The position numbers and the translations under genes are program-made. Positions 48,894 through 57,076 of a stretch of DNA of 64,000 nucleotides are shown here, in pieces. The first letter of the stretch is position 1; every line of letters starts with the position of its first letter. The stretch comes from Pseudomonas triclosanedens (GTDB lineage Bacteria; Pseudomonadota; Gammaproteobacteria; Pseudomonadales; Pseudomonadaceae): assembly GCF_026686735.1 (NCBI RefSeq), contig NZ_CP113432.1, forward strand, positions 4,391,001 to 4,455,000, in the 5' to 3' direction. The notes beneath the pieces are model-generated. The model did no database searches and had not been told where the DNA came from. It was given only the letters and a program-made list of their open reading frames with translations.

Positions 48894-49509
48894 AGCAGCC
48901 AAGTCCGGCGCCACGCCCATCGAAGGCGACGGCAAGCGCATCCTGCTGCTGCTTGGCTCGCCCAAGCCCGGCGGTTTCTGCCACGCACTGGCCGAAGCCT
49001 ACGCCCAGGGCGCCCGCTCCAGGGGCCATGTGGTGCATAGCATCAAGCTCGGCGAAATGAACTTCGATCCGGTGCTGCGCGGCGGCTACGAGCAGAGCCA
49101 GAACCTGGAGCCGGACGTGCTGGAAGCGCAGCGGCAGATCCACTGGGCGCAGCACCTGGTGTTCATCTACCCGATCTGGTGGGGCGGGCTGCCGGCACTG
49201 CTGCAAGGGTTCTTCGACCGTGTGCTGCAGCCAGGCTTCGCCTTCCGCTACCGTGCAGCCGAGTCCCGCGAGTTCGAGCCGCTGCTGGGCGGACGCAGCG
49301 CCGACCTGCTGGTCAGCCACGACCAGACCCACTGGCACTACCGCCTGCGCCAGGGCGCGCCGGCACATCGGCAGATGAGCCGCTGCATCCTCGCGCCGTG
49401 CGGCATCGGCCTGCGCCACCTGGAAGAATTCAGCCCGGTGCGCGGCTCCAGCGAGGAACAGCGCCAGGGCTGGTTGCGCCGGGCGGAGCAACTGGGCACG
49501 CTGGTCTGA
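48886..49509 (+). CDS. Flavodoxin-fold NAD(P)H:quinone oxidoreductase
   Basis: 207 residues of the Flavodoxin_2 (KefF/MdaB/NQO-like) family. The FMN/FAD phosphate loop is [20 protein letters not shown] near 15-35, and the characteristic [20 protein letters not shown] is near 90-110, followed by [13 protein letters not shown]. It probably catalyses two-electron quinone reduction in the cytoplasm. It overlaps the 3' end of fumC by eight bases and is translationally coupled to it. A palindromic repeat follows seven bases after the stop. Confidence 0.9.
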   Translation: MVEAAKSGATPIEGDGKRILLLLGSPKPGGFCHALAEAYAQGARSRGHVVHSIKLGEMNFDPVLRGGYEQSQNLEPDVLEAQRQIHWAQHLVFIYPIWWGGLPALLQGFFDRVLQPGFAFRYRAAESREFEPLLGGRSADLLVSHDQTHWHYRLRQGAPAHRQMSRCILAPCGIGLRHLEEFSPVRGSSEEQRQGWLRRAEQLGTLV

Positions 49510-49515
49510 TGGAAC

Positions 49516-49599
49516 GGCGGATAACGCCTGAGGCGTTATTCGCCCTACACCGTCGATTAAATCCGTGTAGGGCGCATAACCCGGAACGGGTTATCCGCC
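49516..49599. repeat. Composite palindromic intergenic repeat (copy A)
   Basis: Two 35-base arms (49516-49550 and 49565-49599) face each other across 14 bases. Each arm has fixed ends, GGCGGAT on one side and CGCCCTACAC on the other, around its own hairpin: ATAACGCC-TGA-GGCGTTAT and ATAACCCG-GAA-CGGGTTAT. It lies between the convergent oxidoreductase and hsdR stops, so it may also terminate both transcripts. It is a mobile-REP-like element; a related copy is at 62461-62537. Confidence 0.85.
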
Positions 49600-49606
49600 G
49601 CTGCCA

Positions 49607-52600
49607 TCAAGCCGCCTCGGCAGACGCCTTGACCTTGGCCAATGCTGCGAACAGCTCATCGACCTGCGCTGTATTGAACAAGCCCTCCGGCCCGGCTGGC
49701 GTCAGATCGGTGAACGGCGACTCATAAAGCAACCGCGCCTCCATCACCCCATGCTCGGTCAGGTGCTGGATCACCAGGTTGACGAATTCCAGTTGGTTCC
49801 CACTCATCGCCCTGCCACCGATGAAGCTGGACAGTGCCTCGCTAGCCGCTTCGCGGTCCAGACCAACCAGCGAACGGATGAACAGCCCCAGGCCGTGGGC
49901 CTGCTCCTTGGCGCGATGAATGTCGCCAGCTCCGCCTCCGCTCTCCACCAGCATCTGTTCCAGTGCCTCAAGGTCCGTCGGCGTCAAAGGTTGATTACGA
50001 CGCAGCTTGCGCAGGGACAAATGATCCTCGTGGGCGCGCAGGAAGGCACGGGCCTTCTCGCGGAAGCGCTCGAAGCTGGCGGGGTTGACCATCGATGGCA
50101 TGACCACCTCGCTGATATCACCCAGCTCATCCTCGAAATTGCTGTACACCACCGCCCCCTTGCGCTTCTCCAGCAGCTTGATCAGCGCTCGCAGCTTTCG
50201 CCTGGCCTGCTCCAGCATGGAAACGGTGACATCCCGCCACCACTCCTCACCCGCCACGGCCTCAATCAGTAGCACGTGCTCGGCGATGGCCGGAATGCTG
50301 GTCTGCTCAAGCAACGCCCCGGCGATTTCACGAACCTTCTCGCTCAAGCGGGCAAACCCCGGCTCGGCGTTCAGCACGCACAACTGCAAACGCAGCAACA
50401 GTAGGTCGAAGCGTTTGGCCTCTTCATCCTCGTCAGGCAACGTACTGGGCAGCCCGGAGACATGTTCCCCCAGGTCGCGCAGGCTGCCGTCATCCAGGGT
50501 TTTCCAGGCATCCATCTGGGCGAAGCGCTCCACCCAGCGGCGTTTGGGCCGCACCAGGAAATTGTCCAACGACATGCCCGCCACCCGCTCCTGCAACATC
50601 ACCGCAGTTTCCTCACGCAATAGCTCGTCGCTGTACAGCGCCCCATAAGCGCCGCAGGTTTCGCGCGCTTCACTACTGGCGCGGCGGCAATCCAGTGCGG
50701 ACAGCAACTCCAGGCGAGTCTTGAACAGTCGCTGTCCCAACGGCTCAGTCAGCGAGCCATCAGTAGGCTCGGGATTCTGGTTGAAATACTCCAGGTTCTG
50801 GCAGAAGTCGAAGATGTAGAAATCCTGCTTGTCGTTCTCCGGCTCCGGCCCAGGCCCGTACAGGTTCTTGCAGAGCCGGGTACCACGCCCGACCATCTGC
50901 CAGAACTTGGCCTTGGAGCGCACCAGCTTGAAGAACACCAGGTTGACCACTTCCGGCACGTCGATGCCGGTGTCGAGCATATCCACGGAAATAGCGATAT
51001 GTGGCGCCTTGTCCTTGATGGAAAAGTCGTCGATCAGCGTCTGTGCGTACTCAAGCTTGTAGGTGATAGTGCGAGCGAAGGCACCGGCCTTGTCCGGGTA
51101 GTTAGCGTCGAAGCGCCGGGCGATGAAATCCGCGTGATCATTGTTCTTGGCGAAAATGATGGTCTTGCCCAGGCGGTCGCCGCCGGCCACCTTGTGGCCG
51201 CGCTCCATCAGTACCTGCAGCATCTTGTCCACGGTATCTTCGTTGAACAGCCAGCGGTTGACCGCCTCGGCGTTCACCTCTTCCGGCGGCTCTTCCTCAT
51301 CGCCCCAGTCCAGTTCGTCCCACTGGTCTTTCTCGTCCTCGCTCAAGTCGTCGTAACGAATGCCACCACGCTGAAACTTCAGTGGCACCGACACCCCGCG
51401 CGGTTTCACCAGATAACGTTCGGCAATGGCGTCATCCAGGGTATAGGCGTCGGTGGGCACACCGCTTTCCAGGTTGAACAGGCTATAGGTATTGCGGTCG
51501 ATCTCGTCCTTCGGCGTGGCCGTCAGCCCCACCAGCAGCGCATCGAAGTAAGAAAAGATCGCCCGGTACTTCTGGTATACCGAGCGGTGCGCCTCGTCGA
51601 TGACAATCAGGTCGAAGTGTCCGATACCAAAGCGCTTGGGCCCCTCCTGTTTCTCATTGATCAACCCCATCATGGTCGGGTACGTGCTGACGTAGACCCG
51701 CCCTTCGGTGTTCTTCTCGGTCACCAGATTGACCGGCGCCACGTCCGGCAGGAATTTCTTGAACGCCCCGGCCGCCTGGTTCACCAACGCCACGCGATCG
51801 GCGAGGAAGAGAATGCGCTTGGCCCAATTGCAGCGCATCAGCAGGTCCGTGAGCGCAATCACCGTGCGCGTCTTGCCGGCACCGGTGGCCATTACCACCA
51901 GGGCCTTGCGCTGACGGTCGTGTTCGAAGGTCTCGCCGATTCGGCGAATGGCGCGCTGCTGGTAATGGCGCTCGACGATGGCCGGATCGATGGTCGCCTC
52001 ACCCAGCGGCTTGCGGCTACTGCGTCGCTGTACCAGCAATGCCAGTTCATCCTTCTTGTGGAAGCCCTGCACCAGGCGCGGCGGATACATCGCGTCATCC
52101 CACAGCCAATGCTCATATCCATTGCTGTAGTAGATCAGCGGGCGCTGCCCATAGCGCTGTTCCAGGCAATCGGCATACAGCTTGGCCTGCTGCTGCCCCT
52201 CCTGAGCATCACGGCTGGTGCGCTTGGCTTCGACCAGCGCCAACGGCTTGCCATCATCGCCCCAGAGCACGTAATCGACGAAACCGACACCCTGCTGATT
52301 AGGCATGCCACTGACTTCGAATTCACGGTCCTGGACGCTATCCAGTGTCCAGCCGGCCTCATGCAGCAACTGGTCGATGAACAGATCGCGAGTCTGAGCC
52401 TCGTTGTAGTCGTGACTATCGGGAATGGCCTTATTGGCAGCCTTGGCAGCCTCGACCTCGGCACGCAGCCGGGCGCGCTCCTCATCCAGCGCGGCGTTCC
52501 TCTGCTGGGCCTTGGCCAGCGCCTCGTCGCGCTGCGCCAGCTCATCCTCCAGCTGTCGCAACTGCGCTTGGGTTTGTAGCGCTGCCTGCGCGGCAGGCAC

Positions 52601-53029
52601 CGGCAACAAAATAGCCTCGAAACGCAGACTACCGCCGGGCCTTCCCGCTGCCGTGCGCGCGTAGGTACGCGCCAACCAGTAGGCAACATGGAACAGTTCG
52701 CTGACCACTGCCTGGGCATCGCGCTCGCGCACTTCCCGCTGGCTGTGCACCGCATCGTTGCCGCGCTTGCGGATGATCTCCATCTTCGCGTGGAGCATCG
52801 GCCCCACCAGCGCCTTGAAGCTCGGCTCGAAAAGGAAGGCCGACAGATCGCTCTTGTACGGCAGCTTCAGGCTGCGGTCGGCCTGGAACAACCAGGCTAC
52901 CAGCAGCTCCAGCGTGCGCCGGGAGTAGAAGCAGGCCGAGCGCGGGTCGGCCAGTACATTGGCCTCCGCCTTGGTCGCCTCGGCGTGCAGGTTGGGCCAT
53001 TCGGCCTTGAGGAAGGCGAAGTTACTCAT
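49607..53029 (-). CDS. hsdR: Type I restriction enzyme R subunit with DUF4145 N-terminus
   Basis: 1140 residues. Order: DUF4145-like helical domain (about 15-120, SACFYSRRTLELLVAWLFQ and GNDAVHSQREV); coiled coil (about 150-200); PD-(D/E)xK nuclease (about 205-300, VDYVLWG then LALVEAKR near 263); SF2 translocase with Walker A MATGAGKTRTVI near 384 and VIDEAHRS near 474; motif VI region QMVGRGTRLCKNL near 712; helical C-terminus for MTase docking. All key residues are present. It cleaves unmodified DNA after ATP-driven translocation. The start ATG overlaps the previous stop (ATGA) with GGAG upstream. Last gene of the five-gene operon. Confidence 0.95.
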   Translation of the reverse strand: MSNFAFLKAEWPNLHAEATKAEANVLADPRSACFYSRRTLELLVAWLFQADRSLKLPYKSDLSAFLFEPSFKALVGPMLHAKMEIIRKRGNDAVHSQREVRERDAQAVVSELFHVAYWLARTYARTAAGRPGGSLRFEAILLPVPAAQAALQTQAQLRQLEDELAQRDEALAKAQQRNAALDEERARLRAEVEAAKAANKAIPDSHDYNEAQTRDLFIDQLLHEAGWTLDSVQDREFEVSGMPNQQGVGFVDYVLWGDDGKPLALVEAKRTSRDAQEGQQQAKLYADCLEQRYGQRPLIYYSNGYEHWLWDDAMYPPRLVQGFHKKDELALLVQRRSSRKPLGEATIDPAIVERHYQQRAIRRIGETFEHDRQRKALVVMATGAGKTRTVIALTDLLMRCNWAKRILFLADRVALVNQAAGAFKKFLPDVAPVNLVTEKNTEGRVYVSTYPTMMGLINEKQEGPKRFGIGHFDLIVIDEAHRSVYQKYRAIFSYFDALLVGLTATPKDEIDRNTYSLFNLESGVPTDAYTLDDAIAERYLVKPRGVSVPLKFQRGGIRYDDLSEDEKDQWDELDWGDEEEPPEEVNAEAVNRWLFNEDTVDKMLQVLMERGHKVAGGDRLGKTIIFAKNNDHADFIARRFDANYPDKAGAFARTITYKLEYAQTLIDDFSIKDKAPHIAISVDMLDTGIDVPEVVNLVFFKLVRSKAKFWQMVGRGTRLCKNLYGPGPEPENDKQDFYIFDFCQNLEYFNQNPEPTDGSLTEPLGQRLFKTRLELLSALDCRRASSEARETCGAYGALYSDELLREETAVMLQERVAGMSLDNFLVRPKRRWVERFAQMDAWKTLDDGSLRDLGEHVSGLPSTLPDEDEEAKRFDLLLLRLQLCVLNAEPGFARLSEKVREIAGALLEQTSIPAIAEHVLLIEAVAGEEWWRDVTVSMLEQARRKLRALIKLLEKRKGAVVYSNFEDELGDISEVVMPSMVNPASFERFREKARAFLRAHEDHLSLRKLRRNQPLTPTDLEALEQMLVESGGGAGDIHRAKEQAHGLGLFIRSLVGLDREAASEALSSFIGGRAMSGNQLEFVNLVIQHLTEHGVMEARLLYESPFTDLTPAGPEGLFNTAQVDELFAALAKVKASAEAA

Positions 53030-55140
53030 GCATCGGCTCCATTGCCCAATTGACGCTCCAAAGACTGACGGACCAGCCCGATGATGTAGGGCACATCGTC
53101 CATATCCTCAAGAAATACCGACACATCGCCATTGCCCCAACGCCCCAACCCAGTCACATCCTGGCAAATACCCCACGGGTCATTGATGTCGGCAAACGGC
53201 ATATTCAACGACAGACGCAGGCGATTAGCTTGCGGCACCACATCGACGAAATTGGTCTCCGCCTTGTAAGCCACATACAACTTGAGGAATTCTTCGTTGA
53301 TGCATGGATCAAGCTGCAGGACAGACTGACGGAAATAATGGAACAGGTCTGAAACCCGCCCTTGCAGCAACTGCGGATGGTCCTCGATGCCGTACACCGC
53401 AGCAGTACTCTTCGGCTGGTAGCTTTGCAGGAGTTCAGCCCCCAGTATCGGCGCCCCCCACACCTGAACAGCCGTATCAGCCAAACGCTCCGCCCGCGCC
53501 TTGATCGCGGCCTCATCCCAGTGTTCCACCACCCCCAGCCCCGCATTCAAGCGCAGCGGGCTCTCGCGGAAGCCTCCAACCATATCGCGCTTTTCGGCAA
53601 AGGCCCGGTCGCTGTACTCGGAGTTGTAGCCCGTCAGCGTGAGGTTGCCGAGGGTATGCAGCCAGGTGCCTTGCACGCGTTCCCAGTCTGCGCCCAGCTC
53701 AGCCTTCCAGGCAGCGGAAAGCGCCGGGTTCTGCGGCAGGATGTGCTCGATGCTGTACTCATCCACCGACACCCGCTCCTTGCGCCCGAAGTTCTCCAGG
53801 CGGCGCAGCCAATAACTGCGGCTGCGGAAGTGATACAGATCGCGCGTCTGCAACTCACGCCAGAACTCATCGTCAGACGGGAAGCGGCGATAGGACGGCA
53901 ACATCAGGAACTGGGCCTGAATGCTTTCCAGATAGCGCGCCTTGTTCAACGCACGGCTGAAGGTCGCGAAGGTCTTGTTCAGCGAGTTGGTAGGGATAGC
54001 GCAGACCGCGCGGCGGAACACATAGCCCTCCACCAGGCGCACCGCGGCCAACAGGTCCGCCTTGCTCAGGTCGCCGCCCACGTAGTCGTGGTACAGCTCC
54101 AGCAGGAAGGGATAGGCCACATCCACCTTCAGCTCGCGCAGATCGTGGAAAGCCAGGCGCAGCTCGGCATCGCTCTCCGCGCCCAGCGCCATCGCGCCGA
54201 AATAGCGGGCGTAGTCGCGAATTTCCCGCACCAGCGCCTCTACCCCCGCCTGCTCCACCTCCAATCGCCGCGCGTGGTTGCGGAACTCGTCGTAGACCTC
54301 GTCCTGGCGCGGGATTTCACCGGTCTTGACGATCAGGTAATGGCGCATGAAGGCATCGAAATACTGCACATAAGCTTCCTGGCCGAAGCCCACTTCCATT
54401 GGCCGCCAGTACTCCTCGTAAAGCCGCGTCTGCAACGCCGGCTCCAGCCCCATGAGGATGAAGTTGCGGATCAGGTCGGCCTGGCTCAGCTTGCGGCCGG
54501 TGGAGTTCATGCTTTCGAAGATGCGCTGCGGGTTGTCCTGCGCGCGGTTCAGCGCGATATCCACCACCACCAGCTTGGCCAGCCCCTTGCACAAGGCCAG
54601 CAACTCCTCGGCATTACAGGCGGCGATACGCGACTGGAACAGCGCGAAGTTCTCGCAAACCCGCAGCGACCGCGCCTCGGGCAGATCGCGCCCGGCCACC
54701 AGGGCCAGCAGCGACTGCTTGTCGGTTTGCGACAACAGCAGCTTGAAGTGCCGCTCGCCCTCCTCCTCGGCATTGAGCAGATACCAGTTACGCAGCTTGC
54801 GCGGGGCGAAACCGTCCAGCGGCTCACGCTCGCCTTCCGGCAGGGCCTCCAGCGTGCGGGCCAGCGCGGTGAGCAGCAAAGTCACCGTGGTCAAGCGCTG
54901 CTGGCCGTCGATCACCAGCAGCGGCTCGATGCTGGTCAGGTTGGACAGGCCCTTCTCCACATACACGATGGAACCCACGAAATGCGAAGCCAGTTGCTCA
55001 TCGCTGCCCACCCGCAACACATCGGCCCAGAGCTGCAGGCATTCCTTTTCCGTCCAGGAATAGCTGCGCTGGTAGATGGGGATGACGAACTGCGGAGACT
55101 TCTTCAGGAAATCGAGGAACTTGGCTTCCGATGCTTTCAT
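53026..55140 (-). CDS. DUF262/DUF1524 GmrSD-like protein embedded in the hsd operon
   Basis: 704 residues. The N-terminal DUF262 domain carries VIPIYQRSYSW near 29-39 and the ParB/sulfiredoxin-like nucleotide motif IDGQQRLTT near 77. The central/C-terminal DUF1524 His-Me-finger nuclease has EHILPQNP near 465 and GNLTLTGYNSEYS near 495, the H...N pair of the fold. A DUF5655-like domain covers about 590-704. GmrSD proteins are NTP-dependent type IV nucleases against glucosylated or otherwise modified phage DNA; DUF262 proteins also occur as RloF-type inserts in type I loci. AAGGA precedes the ATG. It lies one base after the 274-aa gene and overlaps hsdR by four bases. Confidence 0.9.
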   Translation of the reverse strand: MKASEAKFLDFLKKSPQFVIPIYQRSYSWTEKECLQLWADVLRVGSDEQLASHFVGSIVYVEKGLSNLTSIEPLLVIDGQQRLTTVTLLLTALARTLEALPEGEREPLDGFAPRKLRNWYLLNAEEEGERHFKLLLSQTDKQSLLALVAGRDLPEARSLRVCENFALFQSRIAACNAEELLALCKGLAKLVVVDIALNRAQDNPQRIFESMNSTGRKLSQADLIRNFILMGLEPALQTRLYEEYWRPMEVGFGQEAYVQYFDAFMRHYLIVKTGEIPRQDEVYDEFRNHARRLEVEQAGVEALVREIRDYARYFGAMALGAESDAELRLAFHDLRELKVDVAYPFLLELYHDYVGGDLSKADLLAAVRLVEGYVFRRAVCAIPTNSLNKTFATFSRALNKARYLESIQAQFLMLPSYRRFPSDDEFWRELQTRDLYHFRSRSYWLRRLENFGRKERVSVDEYSIEHILPQNPALSAAWKAELGADWERVQGTWLHTLGNLTLTGYNSEYSDRAFAEKRDMVGGFRESPLRLNAGLGVVEHWDEAAIKARAERLADTAVQVWGAPILGAELLQSYQPKSTAAVYGIEDHPQLLQGRVSDLFHYFRQSVLQLDPCINEEFLKLYVAYKAETNFVDVVPQANRLRLSLNMPFADINDPWGICQDVTGLGRWGNGDVSVFLEDMDDVPYIIGLVRQSLERQLGNGADA

Positions 55141-55141
55141 G

Positions 55142-55966
55142 TCAACGTCCTTGGAAAAGGGCTTCCGCATCGATGCGGCCGCTCAAGTACGGGGTGAAAC
55201 CGACGAACAGAATACAAAGTGCCAGCATGTCGCGCATCCCCAACTCCCCTTCTACGCTGGCGGGTTTGCCGCCGTGGCGGATGCCCGGGTAGTCGCAGGT
55301 GAAGCCATACAGCAGCTTGAGCGCCTCGCGCACCTTGCGGTGCGGCCAGAGCGGCATCTGATCGCAGATGCTCGACAGGGCGTACTCCTTGACGTACGGG
55401 TTGCTGCGTCCGAGCGCCTCCAGCAGGTTCATCTGCTTGTGCAGACAGGTCTTGATGCGGCCCTGGCTGGGCGCGTCGTGCAGGTCGCGGAAGGCATCGT
55501 CGAAGTCGCGCAGCAGGGTCGGCAGGCTGGGGTGGCTGGCGCTGTGCTCGCGCAGTTGCGCCAGCAGGCCGGCGAACAGGCCCGGCAGCGTGGGGTACAG
55601 CTTGCACGGGCGGCGCAGTTCGTACTGCAGGTTATAGGTATCGATCAACGCGGCCAGGCGGTTGAAGTAGGCATTGGCCAGGGCCTCGCCGCCCAGTTCA
55701 TCCAGCGCGCCGTGCAGGCGCTGGAGAAAGTCTGTCAGCGCCGCTTCACCGGTCAGCGCCTCGGGTTTGAGCGCGCGGAAGGCGCGGCGGCTGGCCGCCG
55801 GGTCGCCGAGGAGGTCGGCCAGTGGCGTCGGGCCGGGGCTTACCCGCAGGGCCGGAACGATGGCGCGGAACAGCTCGCAGTAGAAATCTCCCGGCGCCCG
55901 CCGCGCCAGCGGCCCCCACAGCTCGCGGCCCAGGCGGGGCCAGACAGCGAGCAGGGAGCCGCGCAT
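55142..55966 (-). CDS. Unrecognised 274-aa protein in the hsd operon, possible Abi/HEPN-like
   Basis: 274 residues, all-helical looking, no membrane helix or signal. Segments that might be diagnostic are RRPCKLYPTLPGLFAGLLAQL near 118-138, KQMNLLEALGRSNPYVKEYA near 180, and above all FTCDYPGIRHGGKP near 233 followed by a hydrophobic helix (MLALCILFVGFTPYL). The late R-H-G-G plus helix resembles the end of abortive-infection/HEPN-type domains, but I could not place it in a named family. It is three bases after hsdS and one base before the GmrSD-like gene, so it is an obligate part of the operon. Its presence between hsdS and the nuclease suggests an accessory or effector role. Confidence 0.75.
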   Translation of the reverse strand: MRGSLLAVWPRLGRELWGPLARRAPGDFYCELFRAIVPALRVSPGPTPLADLLGDPAASRRAFRALKPEALTGEAALTDFLQRLHGALDELGGEALANAYFNRLAALIDTYNLQYELRRPCKLYPTLPGLFAGLLAQLREHSASHPSLPTLLRDFDDAFRDLHDAPSQGRIKTCLHKQMNLLEALGRSNPYVKEYALSSICDQMPLWPHRKVREALKLLYGFTCDYPGIRHGGKPASVEGELGMRDMLALCILFVGFTPYLSGRIDAEALFQGR

Positions 55967-55969
55967 GGG

Positions 55970-57076
55970 TCAGAGCTCGCCGCGGAAGGCGCGGTGTTGG
56001 AGGGAGTGGAATAGGTTATCCAATTCCTTCAATTGCTTTAACAGCACCTGTCTAGACTGCCGAATTGTCTCTATCCGATTTAAAAATTTTTTCTGCAGCG
56101 CTACATCAGGCAAGGGAACTTTCAACTCTCTAATCATTGACAGGTTCAAGTTCTGTTGACGAACGCCTCGCTGCATCCTGCGATAGTCTTCCCGCCCTAT
56201 CAAAATCGAGAAGTAAACAAACACTGCATCAACCAAATTCTCATCCAAACTTGAGAACGCTATGGCTTGATTACAGGAGCAATCAATCGCGGAAATACTT
56301 ACCTTAAGCGCAGCAGTGTCGTACATCCCGATCAAAATGGATCCAGCCAAGACCGGCTTGGCTGACGTTTTCTGCAATGCCTCTTTTGATATCTTCTCCT
56401 GGCTTTCAGAGATATACATCCCCTCTAGCTCTCCAGAAGAAAACCAAGGTACGTCGCCTTCAAAATGCTGCTGTTCACTTCTGGGAGGCGTGCCGCCAGT
56501 CCTCCATGCGCCAAGTTCCCCTAGGGAAACCATTTTGCGATCTTTCGGACCACGCGTCGGATGTCCAAACATCTCAATAAAAATCGCCTGAGCCAGCGCA
56601 TCCAGCTGTTCAAGCGCAGCACGGCGTTTGGCGCGCAGGGATTCGGCTTGATCTAGAATAGTTGCAATGCGTTTTTGCTCCTTCTCTTCCAAAGGAGCAA
56701 CCACATCAAACTCCTTTAAGAATTTAAAATGGCGTGAGTAACCTGCACTCTCGATTTTAATAGAGCGAAGAAAATGATATAAATACCTTGCATCTCCCTT
56801 TTTGGGAGATAGAACTTTGACGCCATCCGCCCCAATGCAAAATGGAAAATCAATGTATTTTAGATTCCGGGTATGATCACCGAAAACCACAACAGGAAGC
56901 TCGCCTTTCCAAAGCATCCTTTCATCATTTACATAACCCGCAATCAAATCCTTACCTTGGTCAATTACAGGGTATGCTCCTGACTTTAGATACTCAGTCT
57001 GCGGAACTTTTTCGTTACCACTCGAAACGTCATTCACTACGTCAAGAAATGGTAATTTCTCCCAAGTAGCGTTCAC
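55970..57076 (-). CDS. hsdS: Type I restriction-modification specificity subunit HsdS
   Basis: 368 residues with a GTG start that overlaps the hsdM stop (GTGA). Two target-recognition domains (about 5-125 and 180-310) are each followed by a conserved coiled coil: EEKEQKRIATILDQAESLRAK near 130 and DVALQKKFLNRIETIRQSRQ near 325. SLGELGAWRTGGTPPR opens the second TRD. It is somewhat short (typical 390-450). The stretch 56000-57060 is visibly AT-rich and rich in rare codons compared with hsdM and hsdR, consistent with recombinational replacement of the recognition domains. Recognition sequence is not predictable here. Confidence 0.93.
   Translation of the reverse strand: MNATWEKLPFLDVVNDVSSGNEKVPQTEYLKSGAYPVIDQGKDLIAGYVNDERMLWKGELPVVVFGDHTRNLKYIDFPFCIGADGVKVLSPKKGDARYLYHFLRSIKIESAGYSRHFKFLKEFDVVAPLEEKEQKRIATILDQAESLRAKRRAALEQLDALAQAIFIEMFGHPTRGPKDRKMVSLGELGAWRTGGTPPRSEQQHFEGDVPWFSSGELEGMYISESQEKISKEALQKTSAKPVLAGSILIGMYDTAALKVSISAIDCSCNQAIAFSSLDENLVDAVFVYFSILIGREDYRRMQRGVRQQNLNLSMIRELKVPLPDVALQKKFLNRIETIRQSRQVLLKQLKELDNLFHSLQHRAFRGEL

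Noticed and set aside
49516..49599. Palindromic element as an att site of a defence island
   Set aside because: No tRNA, integrase or flanking direct repeat, and a related copy lies inside the ssu operon, so it is better explained as a dispersed repeat.
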